Source: Bifidobacterium pongonis
GTDB lineage: Bacteria > Actinomycetota > Actinomycetes > Actinomycetales > Bifidobacteriaceae
DNA length: 64,000 nucleotides
Assembly (NCBI RefSeq): GCF_019331805.1
Contig: NZ_JAHBBE010000008.1
Coordinates: 1 to 64,000 of the forward strand
Reading direction: 5' to 3'
Position numbers and translations under genes: made by a program. The notes beneath the pieces are model-generated. The model saw only the letters and a list, made by a program, of their open reading frames with translations, did no database searches and had not been told where the DNA came from. The number at the start of each line of letters is the position of its first letter. Positions within the stretch are counted from its first letter, which is position 1. Below are positions 1 to 8,862 of the stretch, in pieces.

Positions 1-1131
1 TCTCGGCGCGGTATGCCGGTTGGCGATGGCGTCGAAGAAGCGCAGGGTCGCGTAGATCCAGAACGGGAGGATGGCCGTCGCCAAACCGTATGCGAGCAGC
101 GGACCCGTGGCGAGGCTTTGGAAGGGGTAGCAGGAGGATGCGATGGCCAGCAGCGGTACCACGAACGCCATGATGCAGGGGAATATCACGCAACGCAGGG
201 CGTTCATGTCCCGTTCCCCCAGACCGTCGGAGTCGTTGCCGGGCAGGTCGGCACACACCGCGCGACGGCGCGAACGGCAGGTCCAGTAGGAGGCGAGCAG
301 TTGCATGCTGGCAGGCCAGATCAGTCCCGCGCCCGCGATCCACACCACGTTCAGCGCGGTGTATACGTTGACGGTTATGCCGAACAGTGCGGCGAGTTTG
401 ATCAGACCCGCCGCGAGCAGGTGGAACATGGGCGGGTAGAACGCGTCGTTCGGCCACAGGTGGGTTGACGCGCCAATGCCTTCGTCGAGAATCTTGCGGA
501 TGAAATAGTAGTGCGCCGGCGCATCGATCTCGTGCAGCGGGTAGTTCCATGCGGCGTAGCCTTTGGGGAACCAGGCGATCACAATGGCGAGCGCGGAAAG
601 CACGCCCAGCACCATGCACACCGGAACGACCAGTCGGCCCGGGCGCTTGGGTGCCGGCAGCTGTTTGCTTACCGTACCGAGCGCTTTGAGATCAAGCTCT
701 TCGGGCTGCGATTCGTTGATGTCCGCGTGCGCGTCGGGCGTGGTCTGCTGGGCGCGTGCGTCGGGCGTATCAGGCGTATCGGGTTTCTCCCCCGCGTCCG
801 ATTCCATGTCCGCAACGGTTCCCAGTACCGTGCCGAGATCCACGAACGTGTCCTCAAGATCGCGGTCGTCGCGGGGAGCGGCTCGGTCGGCATCCCGGTC
901 GACGGACTGATCGACGGTACGATTGGCCGACCGTTCGGCGGTCAGACCGGCGTTCAGCCCGGTAGCCTGACCGGTAGCCGAACCGGAATCCGAACCGGAA
1001 TCCGAACCGGTGCCACGTTCCGGATTCCGCACGTCGCCCGTCATCACGGACCTCATGGATGGCGGCATGAAACGGCTGTCATCGTCCTGACGGCCGCGCT
1101 GCTGGTCATTGGCGTTCGGCATTGCGCACAT
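1..1131 (-). CDS. Polytopic membrane protein, N-terminal part (C-terminus outside window)
   Basis: The reading frame is open from the ATG at 1131 down to base 1, so the 3' end lies outside the window. The first ~170 residues are hydrophilic and rich in Asp, Thr and Pro, with short GSDSGS-type repeats. A membrane segment follows (VVPVCMVLGVLSALAIVIAW), then an extracytoplasmic-looking stretch with APAHYYF and at least three more hydrophobic segments. The layout resembles the large actinobacterial multi-pass proteins found beside envelope glycosyltransferase genes (DUF6541-like), and a GT2 enzyme lies upstream in the same orientation. An in-frame ATG at 1122 is an alternative start; neither has a strong Shine-Dalgarno. 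A role in cell-envelope polysaccharide synthesis is inferred from context only. Confidence 0.7.
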   Translation of the reverse strand, partial: MCAMPNANDQQRGRQDDDSRFMPPSMRSVMTGDVRNPERGTGSDSGSDSGSATGQATGLNAGLTAERSANRTVDQSVDRDADRAAPRDDRDLEDTFVDLGTVLGTVADMESDAGEKPDTPDTPDARAQQTTPDAHADINESQPEELDLKALGTVSKQLPAPKRPGRLVVPVCMVLGVLSALAIVIAWFPKGYAAWNYPLHEIDAPAHYYFIRKILDEGIGASTHLWPNDAFYPPMFHLLAAGLIKLAALFGITVNVYTALNVVWIAGAGLIWPASMQLLASYWTCRSRRRAVCADLPGNDSDGLGERDMNALRCVIFPCIMAFVVPLLAIASSCYPFQSLATGPLLAYGLATAILPFWIYATLRFFDAIANRHTAPR

Positions 1132-1426
1132 GGATTGCAGAAACCTATCTTCTATCGCGTGTGATGTGTGTAACGTTCGCCCGCACGGCATGGTCCCATC
1201 GCTTCCGCCAACGCTCCGCGCTCGACGGTGAGCGCGGGCGCGGCATACGGATGGGCATTCCCGTACGGGCGTATCCGGCCGGATCGGCCGATGCTATTCG
1301 TGGAACATGGGAACATACGGAACATGCGTCGGGCTCTACAAACTCAACTCATTGCAAGGCCCGCGCACGTTCCCGAATGTTCAGCCGTTCAGTTTTCAGC
1401 CGTCCAGTTTTCGGCTGTTCGGCCGT

Positions 1427-2491
1427 TCAGTCGTCCAGCGGCGCCGGCATCGGGCGCCAATCGGTGTCGTGCAGCAGCTTGCGGGAATCCCACCAGCCCT
1501 TGGCGATCTGCACCAGGCCGGTACGCAGATGCTCACGGTCGACGGCGACGAGTCTGATGATCTCCTTGGCCGCAGTGGCGGCGGTGCCGAGCGCGAACAG
1601 GAACGGACGGTAATCGCCGTACACCATGAAGTAGCGGGCCATATAGCCGCGATTACGCATGATGTGGTACCGGTTCATGTCGGACGTGGAGTTCAGCTGG
1701 CGCACGCCAGCGATATCCCAGTTGCCGATTTCGCGCGTGCGGCGCAGGATGACGTCGGGAACGACGATAGGCTGCGTGACCTTGCTGGCGCGGTAGCCGT
1801 AAATGGTATCGTCCCAGTAGATGAAGAAGCGCGGATCGGGCAGGCCGATCTCCTTGACCACGCGACGGCTGAACAGGCCGCCCTCGAAGCACAGCGTGTT
1901 CATGACGCGGTAGCCTGCCGGGCCGAACGCGGCGGGGGCGATGGGGTTCGGAATGCCCATGCCAATGCGGAAATCGTACTGCCAGTAGAACGGGCCGCCG
2001 TCATAATCGAAACGGCTGCCCTGGATGACCTCGTGGCGCTTCGTCCACGGCGCCAGCTTGGCGATGGCGTCCGGCAGCACCGCCACATCATCGTCCATCA
2101 CCCAGAACCATTCGGCACCCAGCTCGTAGGCCTTCTTCACGCCTGCGGAGAAACCGCCGGCACCGCCGAGATTCTCGGTCTGCGGCGCGTACACCACGCG
2201 GGACTGGCCGCCGTTGCCGTCGACGATGGTCTTGCCCCAACGGCCCGTGACCTTGGCTTCGAACTCGTCGACCATGCCTTTGGTTTCGCTGGAATGCTCG
2301 TTGTCGACCACGACGATGCGCCACGGCGCCTGCTCAAGCGCGAGGATCGAGTCGAACAGTGTGGCCAGCAGATTCTGGCGCTTGTAGGTGGTGATGACCA
2401 TGGCGAGCTTGTCGATCGTCGCCGGCTTCGCATGTCGACCGGATTCGGCCGCAGTCCTCTTCAAAACGTTCCCATTCGTCATAGGGCACAT
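1427..2491 (-). CDS. GT2-family glycosyltransferase, galactofuranosyltransferase-like
   Basis: This 354-residue protein probably transfers a sugar from a nucleotide donor onto an envelope glycan at the cytoplasmic membrane face. After a short head it shows a GT-A start (LAMVITTYKRQNLL), a metal-binding DDD cluster (WFWVMDDDVAVLPD) and a C-terminal acidic pair in FFIYWDDTIYGYRA. The WDD block is characteristic of GlfT-type galactofuranosyltransferases. There is no signal peptide or membrane segment. The ATG at 2491 has AGAGG about 9 nt upstream; the ATG at 2482 is an in-frame alternative with worse spacing. It points the same way as the membrane protein 296 bp downstream. Family assignment is firm; the galactofuranose specificity is inferred from the WDD motif. 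Confidence 0.85.
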   Translation of the reverse strand: MCPMTNGNVLKRTAAESGRHAKPATIDKLAMVITTYKRQNLLATLFDSILALEQAPWRIVVVDNEHSSETKGMVDEFEAKVTGRWGKTIVDGNGGQSRVVYAPQTENLGGAGGFSAGVKKAYELGAEWFWVMDDDVAVLPDAIAKLAPWTKRHEVIQGSRFDYDGGPFYWQYDFRIGMGIPNPIAPAAFGPAGYRVMNTLCFEGGLFSRRVVKEIGLPDPRFFIYWDDTIYGYRASKVTQPIVVPDVILRRTREIGNWDIAGVRQLNSTSDMNRYHIMRNRGYMARYFMVYGDYRPFLFALGTAATAAKEIIRLVAVDREHLRTGLVQIAKGWWDSRKLLHDTDWRPMPAPLDD

Positions 2492-2709
2492 TGTCCCACT
2501 ACCTCTGGGCAGGGTGCCGCGCTTTGCACGGTTATGCACAGAGGCCTCACGGGAGCGTGCGGGCAGTGCGCGAGTGACGAGCGAGTGGCGAGCGCGGCAG
2601 CCCACAGTCGATAAGCCTTGCGCCGCAACGAGACACGCCGAACGTGCACATCAGCGGAATGTGCGGTATTCTATTCGAGTTGCGTTTCATGCTTCGGCAA
2701 GAAGTGCAT

Positions 2710-2794
2710 GGAGAATTCGCCTAGTGGTCTATGGCGCACGCTTGGAAAGCGTGTTGGTGTAACAGCCTCACGAGTTCGAATCTCGTATTCTCCG
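2710..2794 (+). tRNA. tRNA-Ser (GGA)
   Basis: The acceptor stem pairs GGAGAAT with ATTCTCC, the anticodon loop lies in CTTGGAAAG (anticodon GGA), the variable arm is long as expected for Ser, and the T arm carries GTTCGAATC. CCA is not encoded. Its 3' 20 bases are part of the left attachment repeat of the integrated element, so the insertion keeps the tRNA intact. Confidence 0.95.
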
Positions 2795-2796
2795 CC
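2775..2796 (+). other. attL: 22-bp direct repeat in tRNA-Ser 3' end
   Basis: The 22 bases here (starting TTCGAATCTCG, ending TCTCCGCC) recur exactly at 10450-10471. They cover the T-loop to acceptor end of tRNA-Ser, the usual core site for tyrosine integrases. The two copies bracket the integrase, rep and cargo genes. Confidence 0.92.
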
Positions 2797-2806
2797 CGGA
2801 TTGGAA

Positions 2807-2845
2807 CCCCGGAAACCGTTGGAATCATTCGGTTTCCGGGGTTTT
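2807..2845 (+). terminator. Rho-independent terminator after tRNA-Ser (element copy)
   Basis: CCCCGGAAACCG pairs with CGGTTTCCGGGG across an 11-nt loop and is followed by TTTT. It lies just inside the element, so the element brings its own terminator for the occupied tRNA. Confidence 0.85.
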
Positions 2846-2850
2846 GCTTT

Positions 2851-2888
2851 GGTTCCTTCCGATTGTCGGTTCCCTCCAGGTTCCCTCC
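2851..2888. promoter_or_regulatory. Putative integrase arm-binding repeats, left end
   Basis: Three direct copies of GGTTCCCTCC (the first is GGTTCCTTCC) start at 2851, 2868 and 2879. A matching pair occurs inside the right end at 10298-10318 (GGTTCCCTCC, then GTACCCTCC). Paired short direct repeats flanking the core on both element ends are typical integrase arm sites; the assignment is inferred. Confidence 0.5.
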
Positions 2889-3363
2889 GTTTCGACGCCT
2901 TTGGCCCCGACCTGCCGCGCGTGTCACATATCGGAACCGACGATTCCGAAAACGCCTTCGAGCCTTCGCCTGCCGTGTGTTCGTCATCGAAGTCCGACCG
3001 CGCCCCATGTGTCCCGTCAGTGGGCCGATTCGAATCCCTTCATGTTCTCCGCGCAGTTTTTTTCGTTTTGGTTCGCAACAATCCCAGCCTCCGTATCGCA
3101 AGCGCATCGCAGCGAATACCGGTCGGCCCAGCGCGAAGGTTCCCCCTGACCCCCTCCGATAAACGCCACACGAACGCATACGGGTGCCATGAAAGTCCAT
3201 TCGAACCGTCAATCAACTCCTTGATACATAGACAGGAAGTCAAGGAACGTTCGTCGGTCGGATGGGTTCGAGGAGAAACCGGCAAACCCTACCGCCAGCA
3301 CCCTCCCCCGGGTATTCGCCAGCGAACGGCACCGGCTCCACCATGACCGGCCAAGGAGAAGAC
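2889..3363. other. Non-coding left end of the integrative element
   Basis: No ORF with a convincing ribosome site was found here. It lies between the putative arm sites and the ribosome binding site of the first cargo gene. It presumably holds that gene's promoter, but I cannot point to clear -35/-10 boxes. Confidence 0.4.
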
Positions 3364-3909
3364 ATGCGCCCAGAACCCATCCGCCGCAAAGGCAGGAAAA
3401 CACTCGCCAAGGTATACGATTCCCTATCCGACCCGGAAGAGGCCCCGGACAGGTCGCGCATCATCGGACTGCCCACCAAGAAGGAGGCGCGCGACATCCG
3501 GGACGAATTGACGGCGGCGGCGTGGGCTGGCGGCAAATCGGTGTCGCGCATACAGACGGCCAAGGAATACATAAGCATCGTCGAATCATTCTTCCGCAAG
3601 CTGCGGGCCATCAAAAACGCGGAGCAGCGAACCCCGCAGGCGGGTATTCCGTCCCTGCGGGGACTGCTGAGGGACACCCGCGTAACCAACCTTGACGAGT
3701 ATGAAAGAATGCTTGAGATCTTAAGCGCGGATACGGCGATCCTGCTTGTCGGCAGGAAAGACCTCCGAGGCAAGGGAGCCCGGATACTGCTGGCCTTGAA
3801 CGAGACGCGACTGAAAACGGGAAAGGCGACAATCCTCCTGGCCCACGGAGCGGAAAAAGACCACAAAGCCGTCCTGCCCGCGTACAAGTCCAGGTTCTAC
3901 CGGCGATAA
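3364..3909 (+). CDS. Hypothetical cargo protein of the integrative element
   Basis: This 181-residue protein was not recognised. The ATG at 3364 has AAGGAGAAGAC directly upstream, much better than any earlier start. The sequence is basic and charged (RRKGRKTLAKVYDSL near the start), with a predicted helical middle (SRIQTAKEYISIVESFFRKL) and a basic C-terminus ending KSRFYRR. There is no signal peptide or membrane segment. The charge suggests a nucleic-acid-associated cytoplasmic protein, but no family motif was seen. Its 3' end overlaps an opposite-strand reading frame that starts at 4248. Confidence 0.65.
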   Translation: MRPEPIRRKGRKTLAKVYDSLSDPEEAPDRSRIIGLPTKKEARDIRDELTAAAWAGGKSVSRIQTAKEYISIVESFFRKLRAIKNAEQRTPQAGIPSLRGLLRDTRVTNLDEYERMLEILSADTAILLVGRKDLRGKGARILLALNETRLKTGKATILLAHGAEKDHKAVLPAYKSRFYRR

Positions 3910-4248
3910 GCAATAGGCGATAGGCAAAGGCGCGAAGTGGCATTCAGGCGGCCCACCCCTTCGCCCCGGTCGCACACGTCCGGCCGGCCGCCGTCCCCAC
4001 TTCCGCCCCGCCCTTGAAGCGTTTGTGTCGCCATCACGCACCCACGGGCCGGATCCGGCCCGATAAGCCCGTACCGCACCCCCACCCCGGCCACCCACGG
4101 GTATTCGCCCACCGCCGGCATAGGCCGTGGAAGCAACGATGCCGCCCGTGGCAAGAGTGGCAATGGCCGCAAGGAGGGCAATACCCCTCCTCAACCACTT
4201 CGGCCTCTCCTCGGGCGGAGTCTTAGAATTATGCTTCTTCAACTGCAT
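3721..4248 (-). CDS. Putative small secreted protein, possibly frameshifted
   Basis: The start is convincing: AAGGAGCGTT precedes the ATG at 4248, and residues 1-44 form a classical signal peptide (basic RPKWLRR, hydrophobic IALLAAIATLATGGIV, cleavage near STAYA). After the signal the frame is Gly/Arg-rich, with many rare codons for a high-GC host, and runs 190 bp antisense to the preceding gene. An alternative frame over the same bases ends at 3897, just past that gene's stop, so a single-base indel near 4120 is possible. The mature protein is therefore uncertain; the function is unknown. Confidence 0.4.
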   Translation of the reverse strand: MQLKKHNSKTPPEERPKWLRRGIALLAAIATLATGGIVASTAYAGGGRIPVGGRGGGAVRAYRAGSGPWVRDGDTNASRAGRKWGRRPAGRVRPGRRGGPPECHFAPLPIAYCLSPVEPGLVRGQDGFVVFFRSVGQEDCRLSRFQSRLVQGQQYPGSLASEVFPADKQDRRIRA

Positions 4249-4392
4249 AACGCTCCTTAATATTGACTACATAGACAAGGCCGCACGAGCGGCCTGCCTA
4301 CCCTCAAACAGGCAATCAGGAAACGGGTATTACGCAAGGAGAGTGAGGTGCTGAGGGCAACCACACTATTAACAGAACTGCAATGCATATGA

Positions 4393-4422
4393 AAACCCCA
4401 CCTCAATGAAGAGGTGGGGTTT
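4393..4422 (-). terminator. Terminator of the coiled-coil membrane protein gene
   Basis: A perfect 12-bp stem (AAACCCCACCTC with GAGGTGGGGTTT) around a 6-nt loop lies 30 bp downstream of the minus-strand stop at 4453. The A/T ends serve as the U-tract on either strand. Confidence 0.85.
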
Positions 4423-4452
4423 ATCAGAGAGAAGAGGAAAGCAAAAAGGATG

Positions 4453-5469
4453 CTAATGTTCGATAAGACCGCAAGTGCTTCCACACGTGTTTGGTCCTCC
4501 GTTGGAGCCTGAATTGGAGAAGTCGAAAGTCCTATGGCTGCCGCCGCCGTTGTTGGAGGGCGTGTAGGACTGCTGCGGGGCGGTGTAGGACTGCTGCGGG
4601 GCGGAATACCCACGGTTGGAGGAATACCCGCTGGTGGAGCCGCCGTAACGGTTGTAGGACTGGGAGTAGGAGCGCTGCGACTGCGTGGCTGCTTGCGCGG
4701 CCTGCGCTTGGGCTGCTGCCTGCGCTGCCTGTGCTTGGGCTGCTGCCTCGGCGTCGGCCTTGTCCTTCGCGGCCTTCGAATCGGTCACCCGCTTGACGGC
4801 GGCGTCCAGCTTCGCCTTCTGGCCGGTGTAGGCCTTCGGGTCGGTCACGCCCTTCTTGGAAAGGGCGCTGTTCGCCTCGGCGATGGCCTTCTTAAGGCTG
4901 TCGCGGGTGGCGTTGTCCGCCACCTTCCCGTCCGTGTCCTTGAGGGTCTTGCTCGCGCCGTCAATACCCCGCTTGAGCTGGTCCTTCGCGCCGTCCAGCT
5001 CCTTCGCCAGCTTGCTGTCCCTGACGGCCTTGAGCGCGGCATTGAGCGCCTTCGCCTGGGCGTTGGCCTCGTCCGCATCCGTGGCGCTGGCCTTCCTCGC
5101 GGAAGCGAGCTGCCACGCCAGCCATTCGCTGGGGGCGTCGTTGGGGACGCCCTTGAGCGCCTTGGCCTTCCTGATGGCGGTGTCGAGCTTGTCCAGCAGC
5201 TTCGGCTCCTTGAGCTGATCCGCCTTGTATGTGGTGGCGGTGGCCTCGTCCACGGCCTTCGAGAGCGCCTTGTCGGCGTTCTCGGCTTGGGCTGCCGCCT
5301 CATGGTAGGCGTTGCCCTCGTGGTGCGTCCAGTAGGCGTAGCCGCCGCCGATACCCGCCAGCGCCACGACCACCACCGCGACGATGATGGCGGTGAGCTT
5401 CTTGACGCCGAGCTTCACTGCGGGCCTGCCAGGCGTCCCGGACTGCTCGGATTCGTTCTCCTCGGCCAT
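4453..5469 (-). CDS. Membrane-anchored alanine-rich coiled-coil protein
   Basis: In this 338-residue protein the first ~25 residues are polar. A single membrane segment follows (LTAIIVAVVVVALAGIGGGY), then ~200 residues rich in Ala, Lys and Asp with heptad-like character (NADKALSKAVDEAT, KAQA repeats), and finally a low-complexity Ser/Tyr/Gln tail with two YTAPQQSYT copies. The last residues (CGSTCGLIEH) hold the only two cysteines. The topology predicts one anchor with a long extracellular coiled coil. It sits divergent from the XRE regulator inside the integrative element and may act at the cell surface (exclusion, attachment or phage defence), but that is speculation. No enzymatic motif was seen. 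Confidence 0.75.
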   Translation of the reverse strand: MAEENESEQSGTPGRPAVKLGVKKLTAIIVAVVVVALAGIGGGYAYWTHHEGNAYHEAAAQAENADKALSKAVDEATATTYKADQLKEPKLLDKLDTAIRKAKALKGVPNDAPSEWLAWQLASARKASATDADEANAQAKALNAALKAVRDSKLAKELDGAKDQLKRGIDGASKTLKDTDGKVADNATRDSLKKAIAEANSALSKKGVTDPKAYTGQKAKLDAAVKRVTDSKAAKDKADAEAAAQAQAAQAAAQAQAAQAATQSQRSYSQSYNRYGGSTSGYSSNRGYSAPQQSYTAPQQSYTPSNNGGGSHRTFDFSNSGSNGGPNTCGSTCGLIEH

Positions 5470-5564
5470 TTTCCACTCTTTCTTTCTGAATTTCTATGAG
5501 GCCACCCAAATATTGCCATATAAGGGAGGCCATGCGCAATGGGTCGCGGCCATAGCGTGTCGTT

Positions 5565-5843
5565 ATGCCAAAGATTACTCCGGGCGGCAGATGGGCCCCT
5601 TACGCGAAAGAGCTGGGCCTGAGCATGCAGCGACTGCGCGAGGCGCGCGGGCTGTCGCAGGAGCGGGTGGCATACGATTCGGGAATGAGCCGGTACACCT
5701 ACCAGAAGTTCGAGAAGGGCGAGTCCATGCCCGGCACCCCGGCCAACCCGAGTCTGCGCAACGTCATGGCCATCGCCCAAGTGCTCGGCGTCACCCTCGA
5801 CGAACTCCTGCCGCGGCCATGGCCCGACCTGCACGCCAGGTAG
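5565..5843 (+). CDS. XRE-family transcriptional regulator
   Basis: The protein has 92 residues with one helix-turn-helix: SMQRLREARGLSQERVAYDSG, then SRYTYQKFEKGES as the recognition helix region, and a C-terminal helix ending LGVTLDELLPRP. This matches the HTH_3/XRE fold used by phage and ICE repressors. It is transcribed divergently from the coiled-coil membrane protein and lies in the same element as integrase and Rep, so it probably controls element genes. No good Shine-Dalgarno precedes the ATG, so the transcript may be leaderless or nearly so. Confidence 0.85.
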   Translation: MPKITPGGRWAPYAKELGLSMQRLREARGLSQERVAYDSGMSRYTYQKFEKGESMPGTPANPSLRNVMAIAQVLGVTLDELLPRPWPDLHAR

Positions 5844-6340
5844 GCTCTCCGCCGTCGCGGCCCTTGGCCCCGTTGGGTAGGCGGTGGCAGGAATCTTGGG
5901 TAGCCCGCCTGCCCCGTTTTTCCGCCCTACGCCCTTTTGGAGCCCGATATGCGTTCCGCCGACTGGGTTTTTCCTTTGGGGTCGGATACGACGTCCCGTT
6001 TCTTTGGGTAGCTCGGCGCGGGGCGCCTCCGCCTCTGCCGCCGCCTCGACCGCTTTCGCGAATCCGCCATCCCTTGTTCAATATAAGGGAATTTCAACCC
6101 GCCTCTTCGCTACACCCACTTTCATTTCAACCGGTCTTCCTATATTTATAAGAACCTGTAATTCCAGTGATTCAGGAAAACGAAGTTTTCTTCAACTGCC
6201 CTCTTGGCCACAAGAAGAGGAGGCACAGTGCGGATTGCTCGGTTCCCGCACTGTGCCGCATACTTACTCGCAGCGGATTTCGACACCGCTAGCGTCGACC
6301 TTTATCCGCAGAGTGATCTCGACAGGGCCGTTATCGGCAT
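5844..6340. other. Intergenic region between XRE gene and rep; candidate origin region
   Basis: About 500 bp with no supported gene. The 3' half is AT-richer than the surroundings. As it adjoins a HUH-type rep gene, the double-strand origin could lie here, but I could not identify a nick-site hairpin. Confidence 0.3.
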
Positions 6341-7795
6341 TCAAATCGAGCCGAACGCACCGCTCTCCTTCCTCGGCGCTAATATCATCAGATTCGTTTC
6401 CCGCAGTCGATCGAGGGACGGTCTCGTCCTCAGGGGCCGATTCGTTATCCTGCGCCCCCCCCTGTCTGGGGTCGCATCATTGCCCGCTTCGGCGAAACGG
6501 TCCCGACGTTCCTTCTTGAGCCCGGTCATGGTTAGCTCGCACCAATTACGTGAGTCGCCCCACAATCGTGCGCCGAGGCCGTAATTCCGTCTGTGTCTTC
6601 TGGTGACTTTCGGCTGGATTCGCTCGCATACGCAACGCTCGCTCCACACCACCGCGCCACGTTCCCATGCTTTCCCTTGATGGGCAACGGTTCGCGGCTC
6701 CGGCTTGGCGGATTCATCGGCGTTCCCGCCATATGAGGAGTTGGCCAGCATCAGTCTCAGAAGAGCCTGTTGCCTCAGCCGTTCTCCCTTACGCTGCCGT
6801 TCTTTTTCGGAAGGCCGGAACACCTTGAAGGGTTCGACAAACCGCACATTGGCGATTGCGCCATGAACCGGGCAGCATTCCGAGGGATTGACCTCGTCGA
6901 AGAGCGGAAGCCCGTCAACCGTCCGCTGCACCCACATCCGGTAAAGTCCGGCCTTCTTTCGTTCGCTTTCGGTCAGACCGTCGATGTCCGCGACATCCTG
7001 CACCAAGCCATCGCGGATGCTTTTGGTCATGTAGCGCAGCAGCCGTTCGCCATCACCAAGCGGGGCGACCTTGCTGGTCGGCAGGTCGACGATCTGCCTG
7101 TTCATATCGTCGCCGACCTGTTGGATATCGATGACCGGGCCCCATTGCACACACGAGCCCTTCAGACGAGTGCCGCCGATGAGCTTGGCAAGATTGTCGG
7201 TGTTGACGTAGGTCTTTTCGCCGGGGAATCGCAGCAGCAGATGCACGTGCGCAGCCATACGGGATTGCAATTCGATTGTATAGAAGTACGCCAAGCGCGG
7301 GTATTTCTTCCTCAGCTTGGTCATGGTCGCGTTCAGCAGACCCCCCAGTTGCACGTTGAACGTCGCCATCGCGGCGAAGTTCACATCACGGTCGAAGTTC
7401 CGGGGCACACCGCTCAGGGGATACCCTTCCCCATGCTCCCTGCCGCACAACGGGCAACCCTTCCCCACCCTATGCACGGGCACACCGGGTCGACTGAACG
7501 AGGGTGCCGTCAGGGTCACGAACACGAACGTGCCGGATTTTTCCAGACCCGCCTTGCCTATGCTCAGAACGTCGAGCTGTCTGCGCAATCGGCAGCCGCT
7601 GCAATGACCGCAGCGCACCTTCATGCCATTGGAACGGCGGTGGGGATGCAGGCACCGGGTCGGGTATTCCGCATCCGAGGATGCCGCCGCTTTCGTCGTA
7701 TCAGGCTCAGGATCGCCGAATAGCGGCACATCGACGTACGCGCCCCTCTTCGGCTCGGCGGCCTTGGTTTGATGTTTCGGGAAAACTGCCACCAT
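6341..7795 (-). CDS. HUH-endonuclease replication initiator, RepSA-like
   Basis: This 484-residue protein should nick the element's origin and start rolling-circle replication. Near residue 60 a Cys cluster (CGHCSGCRLRR) suggests a zinc-binding segment. HUH motif 1 follows (FVFVTLTAPS), then the HUH pair in AAHVHLLLRF, and a YMTKSI segment that likely provides the catalytic Tyr, comparable to the YxxK block of RepSA from pSAM2-type elements. The C-terminal ~120 residues are basic. It starts 6 bp after the stop of the upstream excisionase-like gene, so the two are probably co-transcribed. The Rep family assignment is strong; RepSA is the closest group I recognise by motif. Confidence 0.85.
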   Translation of the reverse strand: MVAVFPKHQTKAAEPKRGAYVDVPLFGDPEPDTTKAAASSDAEYPTRCLHPHRRSNGMKVRCGHCSGCRLRRQLDVLSIGKAGLEKSGTFVFVTLTAPSFSRPGVPVHRVGKGCPLCGREHGEGYPLSGVPRNFDRDVNFAAMATFNVQLGGLLNATMTKLRKKYPRLAYFYTIELQSRMAAHVHLLLRFPGEKTYVNTDNLAKLIGGTRLKGSCVQWGPVIDIQQVGDDMNRQIVDLPTSKVAPLGDGERLLRYMTKSIRDGLVQDVADIDGLTESERKKAGLYRMWVQRTVDGLPLFDEVNPSECCPVHGAIANVRFVEPFKVFRPSEKERQRKGERLRQQALLRLMLANSSYGGNADESAKPEPRTVAHQGKAWERGAVVWSERCVCERIQPKVTRRHRRNYGLGARLWGDSRNWCELTMTGLKKERRDRFAEAGNDATPDRGGRRITNRPLRTRPSLDRLRETNLMILAPRKESGAFGSI

Positions 7796-7801
7796 CGCCG
7801 A

Positions 7802-8533
7802 TCACCGCCCCTCGTTCACGACGGCGTCGATGCCAGCGTCAGCCCGGCGCAGGAACCGCCGTGAAGGATTTCGCGGAAAATCGCCAGTGTGATTCCGATG
7901 AGGCCAATCCGTCGCCCGCACCGCCCCAGACCCGCGAAGATTGCCTAGAGCACTATCAGTCATCGTCATTCCCGAAGTAGTGGCGTCCGCCGCCGCATAC
8001 GCGCCCGTTCGCGGCCCACTGGAAGCCGGGTTCTCGAATTTCCGCGAGATTCCCAGACCCGACCGCATCAACAGGTCGCGTCGCGGCCAGCGGCTGGCGA
8101 TCTCCTCGCGCCGCACCAGTAAAGTTCGCCGGATTCGTATGGAGCTGAGGCCGCCCAGTTCGAAACCGCTCTCAACGGTCTTCTTGCTGAGCGTCCTCGC
8201 GCTGACCAGATACGTGCGCCCGGCATCAGCGGCCTTCATCCACGTGGGTTGTCCGGACACGGCCCGCCGCAACTCCTCCGCATCGTCCACGAGATCGGGG
8301 GCGAACGCGCGGAAGAACATCCGCACGTCCACGCAACCGCGCCCCGCCGGATGCCGGAGCCGCGCCCGGTATTCGGAGCATTCCCGGTGCCAGTCCGCAC
8401 CGGCTTCCTGCGCGTTGCAGCGCACAAGATGAAGGAGAAGCTCTTCGTTCTTCATGATGCGGCGGATTCCGTCGGCGGTTAGTCCTAGATAAGCGGCAAG
8501 CCGGGTATATGACGTTAACCATGACTCTTGCAT
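7802..8533 (-). CDS. Excisionase-like / HTH-domain protein of the element
   Basis: The start at 8533 is chosen because AGAGGA lies about 6 nt upstream; the protein is 243 residues. A central segment around ARTLSKKTVESGFELGG, followed by SIRIRRTLLVRREEIASRW, has the look of a winged-helix excisionase (a helix-turn-helix, then a basic strand leading into a RR-E-I helix). The N-terminal third (LAAYLGLTADGIRRIMKNEE) may form another helical bundle. It lies between integrase and rep and is immediately followed by rep. A directionality-factor role is inferred from the domain shape and position; the remaining residues match nothing I recognise. Confidence 0.5.
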   Translation of the reverse strand: MQESWLTSYTRLAAYLGLTADGIRRIMKNEELLLHLVRCNAQEAGADWHRECSEYRARLRHPAGRGCVDVRMFFRAFAPDLVDDAEELRRAVSGQPTWMKAADAGRTYLVSARTLSKKTVESGFELGGLSSIRIRRTLLVRREEIASRWPRRDLLMRSGLGISRKFENPASSGPRTGAYAAADATTSGMTMTDSALGNLRGSGAVRATDWPHRNHTGDFPRNPSRRFLRRADAGIDAVVNEGR

Positions 8534-8809
8534 GGCAATTCCTCTTTCCTGACCGCTGCACGTCCGCACCGGTTGCGGAACGTCGCGTGTTCAGGGGGTA
8601 AGTGCGCAGTTTTGAAAAGCCGAATACAGATGAAAATCGACGATTTTCGTCCTTTTGGCCTCTAGATCCCCCTTTTGAGGCCCTTTTCGATGTCGGTTTG
8701 CCTTGCCGTGCAATGTCGCGAATGACCGAGCTATAGATTTTTCCTATAACGGAAAGCAGTTCGACCATACGCATTTATATCCGGAAGCCGTAATTTTCCC
8801 CTCAAACAC

Positions 8810-8844
8810 GAAAAGCCCCGTACAGCCCATCACGCCATACGGGG
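8810..8844 (-). terminator. Integrase terminator
   Basis: A CCCCGTA/TACGGGG stem lies 18 bp downstream of the integrase stop and, on the minus strand, is followed by CTTTTCG. Confidence 0.7.
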
Positions 8845-8862
8845 TAAATCGTCCTTTTCCCG

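Noticed and set aside
3240..3887. A minus-strand frame antisense to the first element gene
   Set aside because: It mirrors the plus-strand gene, which has a far better ribosome site and codon usage.
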